DNA from: Streptomyces sp. CB01373
Lineage (GTDB): Bacteria > Actinomycetota > Actinomycetes > Streptomycetales > Streptomycetaceae
Assembly (NCBI RefSeq): GCF_002803075.1
Contig: NZ_NNBK01000006.1
Span: forward strand, 1 to 64,000
Direction: 5' to 3'
Length of the DNA: 64,000 nucleotides
Numbering within the stretch: position 1 is the first letter of the stretch; the number at the start of each line of letters is the position of its first letter. The translations under genes were made by a program, and so were the position numbers. Below, one piece after another: positions 61,982-64,000 of this stretch. The notes under the pieces are model-generated. The model worked only from the letters and a program-made list of their open reading frames with translations. It had not been told where the DNA came from and searched no databases.

Positions 61982-63043
61982 ATGCCCGGAACCGTGCTGC
62001 TGCTCGCGGCCGCGCCCGTGGGCAGGGGACGTCTGGTGGACGCCGCGTCCGTGCTGCCGGTGCTGGCCGCCGTGGCGCCCTCCGTGCTGTCCGGCACGGA
62101 CACCGCGACCGTGGTGGAGCTCGCCGACCCGCTGGAGCCGCAGGCCGTGCTCACCCGGCTGCGCGCGGCCGCGGCGGCGCCCGGCCCGCTGACCGTGTTC
62201 GTCGCCGGACAGCTCCAGCTCGACCGCCGCCAGCGTCTGCTCCACCTGGCGCTCGCCCGCACCGCACCGGCGACCGTCCGCTACACGGCCCTGCCCTGGC
62301 ACTGGCTGCGCGAGGAACTGCGGCTGCGCCCGGACGGCACGACCACGGTCGTGGCCGATCTGCACGCGGACGCGGAGAGCTGGGCGCTGCTGCGCGGACG
62401 CCCCCTGGACTGCGGGCGCAACATCGCCCTGTACGGCCGGGTCGCACCACCGCCGGCCCGGCGCACGGTGGCGGCACCGGCGTACATGAGGGCGGTGGCG
62501 ACGATCCTTCGCAGCGGGCACCGGCCGCCGCCTGCGGAGCTGCACGAGCAGGCGCTGTCGCGGCTCACCGAGGAGGACGGCCGCCCCGGCCTCGTACTCA
62601 CCGCGCCCGGCCCGGTGCCGGCCGACCCGCACACGGCCATCGCCGCCTGCGTGCGGTCCGGCCGGCACGGCGACGCCGACGCGCTCGCCGCCCGCTGGGA
62701 GCGGGCCGCCGCCCTCGCGCACGGAGCGGCCTCCGAGGACGCGCTGCACTGGGCCGAGGTCCGCGCGGACCTGGCGATGTTCGCGGGCGACGCCGCCCGC
62801 AGCTGCCGGGCCTGGCTGACGGTGGCCGCCACCCGCCTGGACATGGGCCAGGCCGCCGACGCCGTGCCGGTCGAGACAGCCGTCGACCGTGCCCACCACC
62901 AGTGGGGGCTGATCCACGACCCCGGACGTGCCCGCGAACTCGGGTCGGTGCTCGCAGAGTTGCGCGGCCGGGTGCCGGGCCGGCGACAGGGCGCCCTTGA
63001 CCATGTGCGCCGCCAGCTCAGCCAGTTGCAGGCACAGGCCTGA
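61982..63043 (+). CDS. Predicted catalytically dead caspase-like protein
   Basis: 353 residues. The N-terminal half aligns by eye with the EACC1-type caspase 1.5 kb downstream: strand TATVVELADPLEPQAVLTRLRAAA matches ITVLRSPSLDQFSEALRTAA, and VFVAGQL (73-79) sits where the caspase has YFAGHG, so the catalytic His is Gln. TALPWHWLREELR...VVADLHADAES fits the strand before the Cys-Cys site, here Leu-His. The C-terminal ~150 residues are helical and TPR-like. It looks like a pseudo-enzyme adaptor or decoy. Family assignment is mine. Confidence 0.5.
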   Translation: MPGTVLLLAAAPVGRGRLVDAASVLPVLAAVAPSVLSGTDTATVVELADPLEPQAVLTRLRAAAAAPGPLTVFVAGQLQLDRRQRLLHLALARTAPATVRYTALPWHWLREELRLRPDGTTTVVADLHADAESWALLRGRPLDCGRNIALYGRVAPPPARRTVAAPAYMRAVATILRSGHRPPPAELHEQALSRLTEEDGRPGLVLTAPGPVPADPHTAIAACVRSGRHGDADALAARWERAAALAHGAASEDALHWAEVRADLAMFAGDAARSCRAWLTVAATRLDMGQAADAVPVETAVDRAHHQWGLIHDPGRARELGSVLAELRGRVPGRRQGALDHVRRQLSQLQAQA

Positions 63044-63184
<141 letters not shown>

Positions 63185-63547
63185 ATGGCTGAGGGGGATG
63201 GCGTGGCCGGCCGAGGTGTACGGGTCCGGCTGGACGGAAGTGCGAGCAGCAAGGACATCGGCGCGCTGAAGGCGTGGCTGGAGCGGGAGAAACCGCTCGA
63301 AGAACTGGTCCGGCAGGGGCTGCTGCGGATCGACGAGCGGCCGCGCTCGGACGTGCCGCCCGGCCGCATGGGCGCCGGCATGGAGATCCTGCTGTTCCTG
63401 CTCGGCGCGGCCGCCGAATCCGCGTTCGACGAGCTGGTGGCGCAGACCAAGCGGGCGGTGGCGGCCTGGCTGGAGAACCGCCGCCGGGTGGAGTCCGGCG
63501 ACTCACCCGAGACCCACGTCGATCCGGTGCACCCCGACGAGGAGTAG
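63185..63547 (+). CDS. Effector-associated constant component EACC1
   Basis: 120 residues. VRVRLDGSASSKDIGALKAWLEREKPLEELVRQGLLRIDERP followed by a hydrophobic helix (about 61-82, GAGMEILLFLLGAAAESAFDEL) and WLENRRR matches EACC1, the small protein that accompanies caspase, trypsin and other effectors in actinobacterial conflict systems. It lies 4 bases before the caspase gene's GTG. The helix may insert in membranes or join the effector complex. Confidence 0.82.
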   Translation: MAEGDGVAGRGVRVRLDGSASSKDIGALKAWLEREKPLEELVRQGLLRIDERPRSDVPPGRMGAGMEILLFLLGAAAESAFDELVAQTKRAVAAWLENRRRVESGDSPETHVDPVHPDEE

Positions 63548-63551
63548 CCCC

Positions 63552-64000
63552 GTGGACCGCTTCGACCCGCGGGGGCGGGTGAACCGGGCGCTGCTGGTCG
63601 GTGTGGAGGAGTACGAGCACACCCAGCCGGACGATCCGGAGGGCGTGCCCGGCCAACTGCCGGCCGTCCGGCACAACCTGAGGCGGCTGGAGGGCGTGCT
63701 GCGCCGGGGCGGGATCTTCGGCGCGCACGGCGCGCGGAACGGCGACGGCGGGCAGAGCGACGGCGGCGGGCAGGAGGACGGCGGCGGGCAGGAGGACGGC
63801 GGCGGGCGGGACGGGATCACCGTCCTGCGCTCGCCGTCCCTGGACCAGTTCAGCGAGGCGCTGCGCACCGCCGCCCAGGACGCCGAGGGGCTGCTGCTGT
63901 GCTACTTCGCCGGGCACGGCGCCGTGCCGAGCGCGGGCAACGAGCTGTTCCTCCAGATGCGCAACGCGCGCGTGGTCGCCGGCGGCCGGGCCGTGTTCCC
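63552..64000 (+). CDS. EACC1-associated caspase-family peptidase, N-terminal part
   Basis: 149 codons from GTG 63552, running off the right edge. NRALLVGVEEYEH is the first strand of the caspase-hemoglobinase fold; LPAVRHNLRRLEGVL is the first helix; GLLLCYFAGHGAV supplies the catalytic His122. Between them, about residues 64-85, is a DGGGQE repeat. The catalytic Cys would lie beyond the window, where the family usually continues with further effector or TPR domains. It probably acts as a protease triggered during phage or competitor attack. Confidence 0.85.
   Translation, partial: MDRFDPRGRVNRALLVGVEEYEHTQPDDPEGVPGQLPAVRHNLRRLEGVLRRGGIFGAHGARNGDGGQSDGGGQEDGGGQEDGGGRDGITVLRSPSLDQFSEALRTAAQDAEGLLLCYFAGHGAVPSAGNELFLQMRNARVVAGGRAVF
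63741..63812. repeat. 15-bp in-frame tandem repeat in the caspase gene
   Basis: The unit GACGGCGGCGGGCAG(GAG) encodes DGGGQE; roughly four copies, the last degenerate. Gains or losses would keep the frame. Confidence 0.6.

Overview
The window is high-G+C DNA, roughly 70% or more by eye, with dense genes, GTG/ATG/TTG starts and many 4-base stop/start overlaps. Several genes have leaderless-looking starts, with a TAGNNT-type -10 about 6-8 nt before the start codon. Mycothiol-dependent-enzyme-like, Bpa, FhaA, DUF397/DUF5753, EACC1 and duplicated BCDH genes together indicate Streptomyces or a close relative. A perfect parS (16361-16374) and a one-mismatch parS (44720-44733) suggest the origin-proximal core of a linear chromosome. 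From memory, the gene order resembles the S. coelicolor region flanking oriC; this was not checked by search.

Left part, 1-20 kb. The 5' end of fhaA is followed by tRNA-Leu(CAG), a J-domain protein and a rhodanese. Then comes an SdpA/SdpB-like membrane pair (DUF5819 + HTTM) overlapping a SpoU methyltransferase. An acyl-CoA catabolic block follows: paaN, divergent from a 3-hydroxyacyl-CoA dehydrogenase overlapping a TetR regulator. An Lrp regulator (BkdR-like) is divergent from the first BCDH operon (E1alpha, E1beta, E2). Next are a MobA-like/DUF6457 fusion, moeA and a TrkA-N potassium channel with 4-base overlaps, a quinone oxidoreductase, a 229-bp MITE-like element and a membrane-anchored Ser/Pro-rich protein.

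Middle part, 20-46 kb. Bpa (proteasome activator) precedes two divergent Ser/Thr kinases, one with a PASTA-like tail. Then come an APH-fold phosphotransferase, the second BCDH operon about 11.6 kb from the first, a D,D-carboxypeptidase, GntR + MFS, a mycothiol-dependent enzyme, a nitrilase, a LURP-one-like protein, an NHLRC2-like thioredoxin, M18 aminopeptidase, a FadE5-like acyl-CoA dehydrogenase, an SseB-like protein, pirin, an AI-2E family permease, a HATPase-like protein and aspS.

Right part, 46-64 kb. This stretch is partly accessory. It holds a Tat-exported intradiol dioxygenase, an islet with two probable gene fragments and a HigBA-type toxin-antitoxin pair, a cysteine-motif HTH protein, and a HATPase/HTH-DUF5753/DUF397 triad. 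A secreted FG-GAP protein, metG, a repeat-rich VWA protein, an EEP-family protein and two membrane proteins follow. At the right edge is an apparent conflict (immunity-like) locus: a caspase-fold protein that seems to have lost both catalytic residues, then EACC1, then an EACC1-type caspase running off the window.

Main regulatory inference: identical-arm TetR-type operators lie between paaN and the dehydrogenase (7559-7572) and just downstream of the predicted promoter of the first BCDH operon (10354-10367). A separate 9-bp-arm inverted repeat near the Lrp gene (10295-10322) could be the BkdR site. The second BCDH operon instead carries two CTTGGA-N2-TCCAAG palindromes, so the two BCDH copies look differently regulated.
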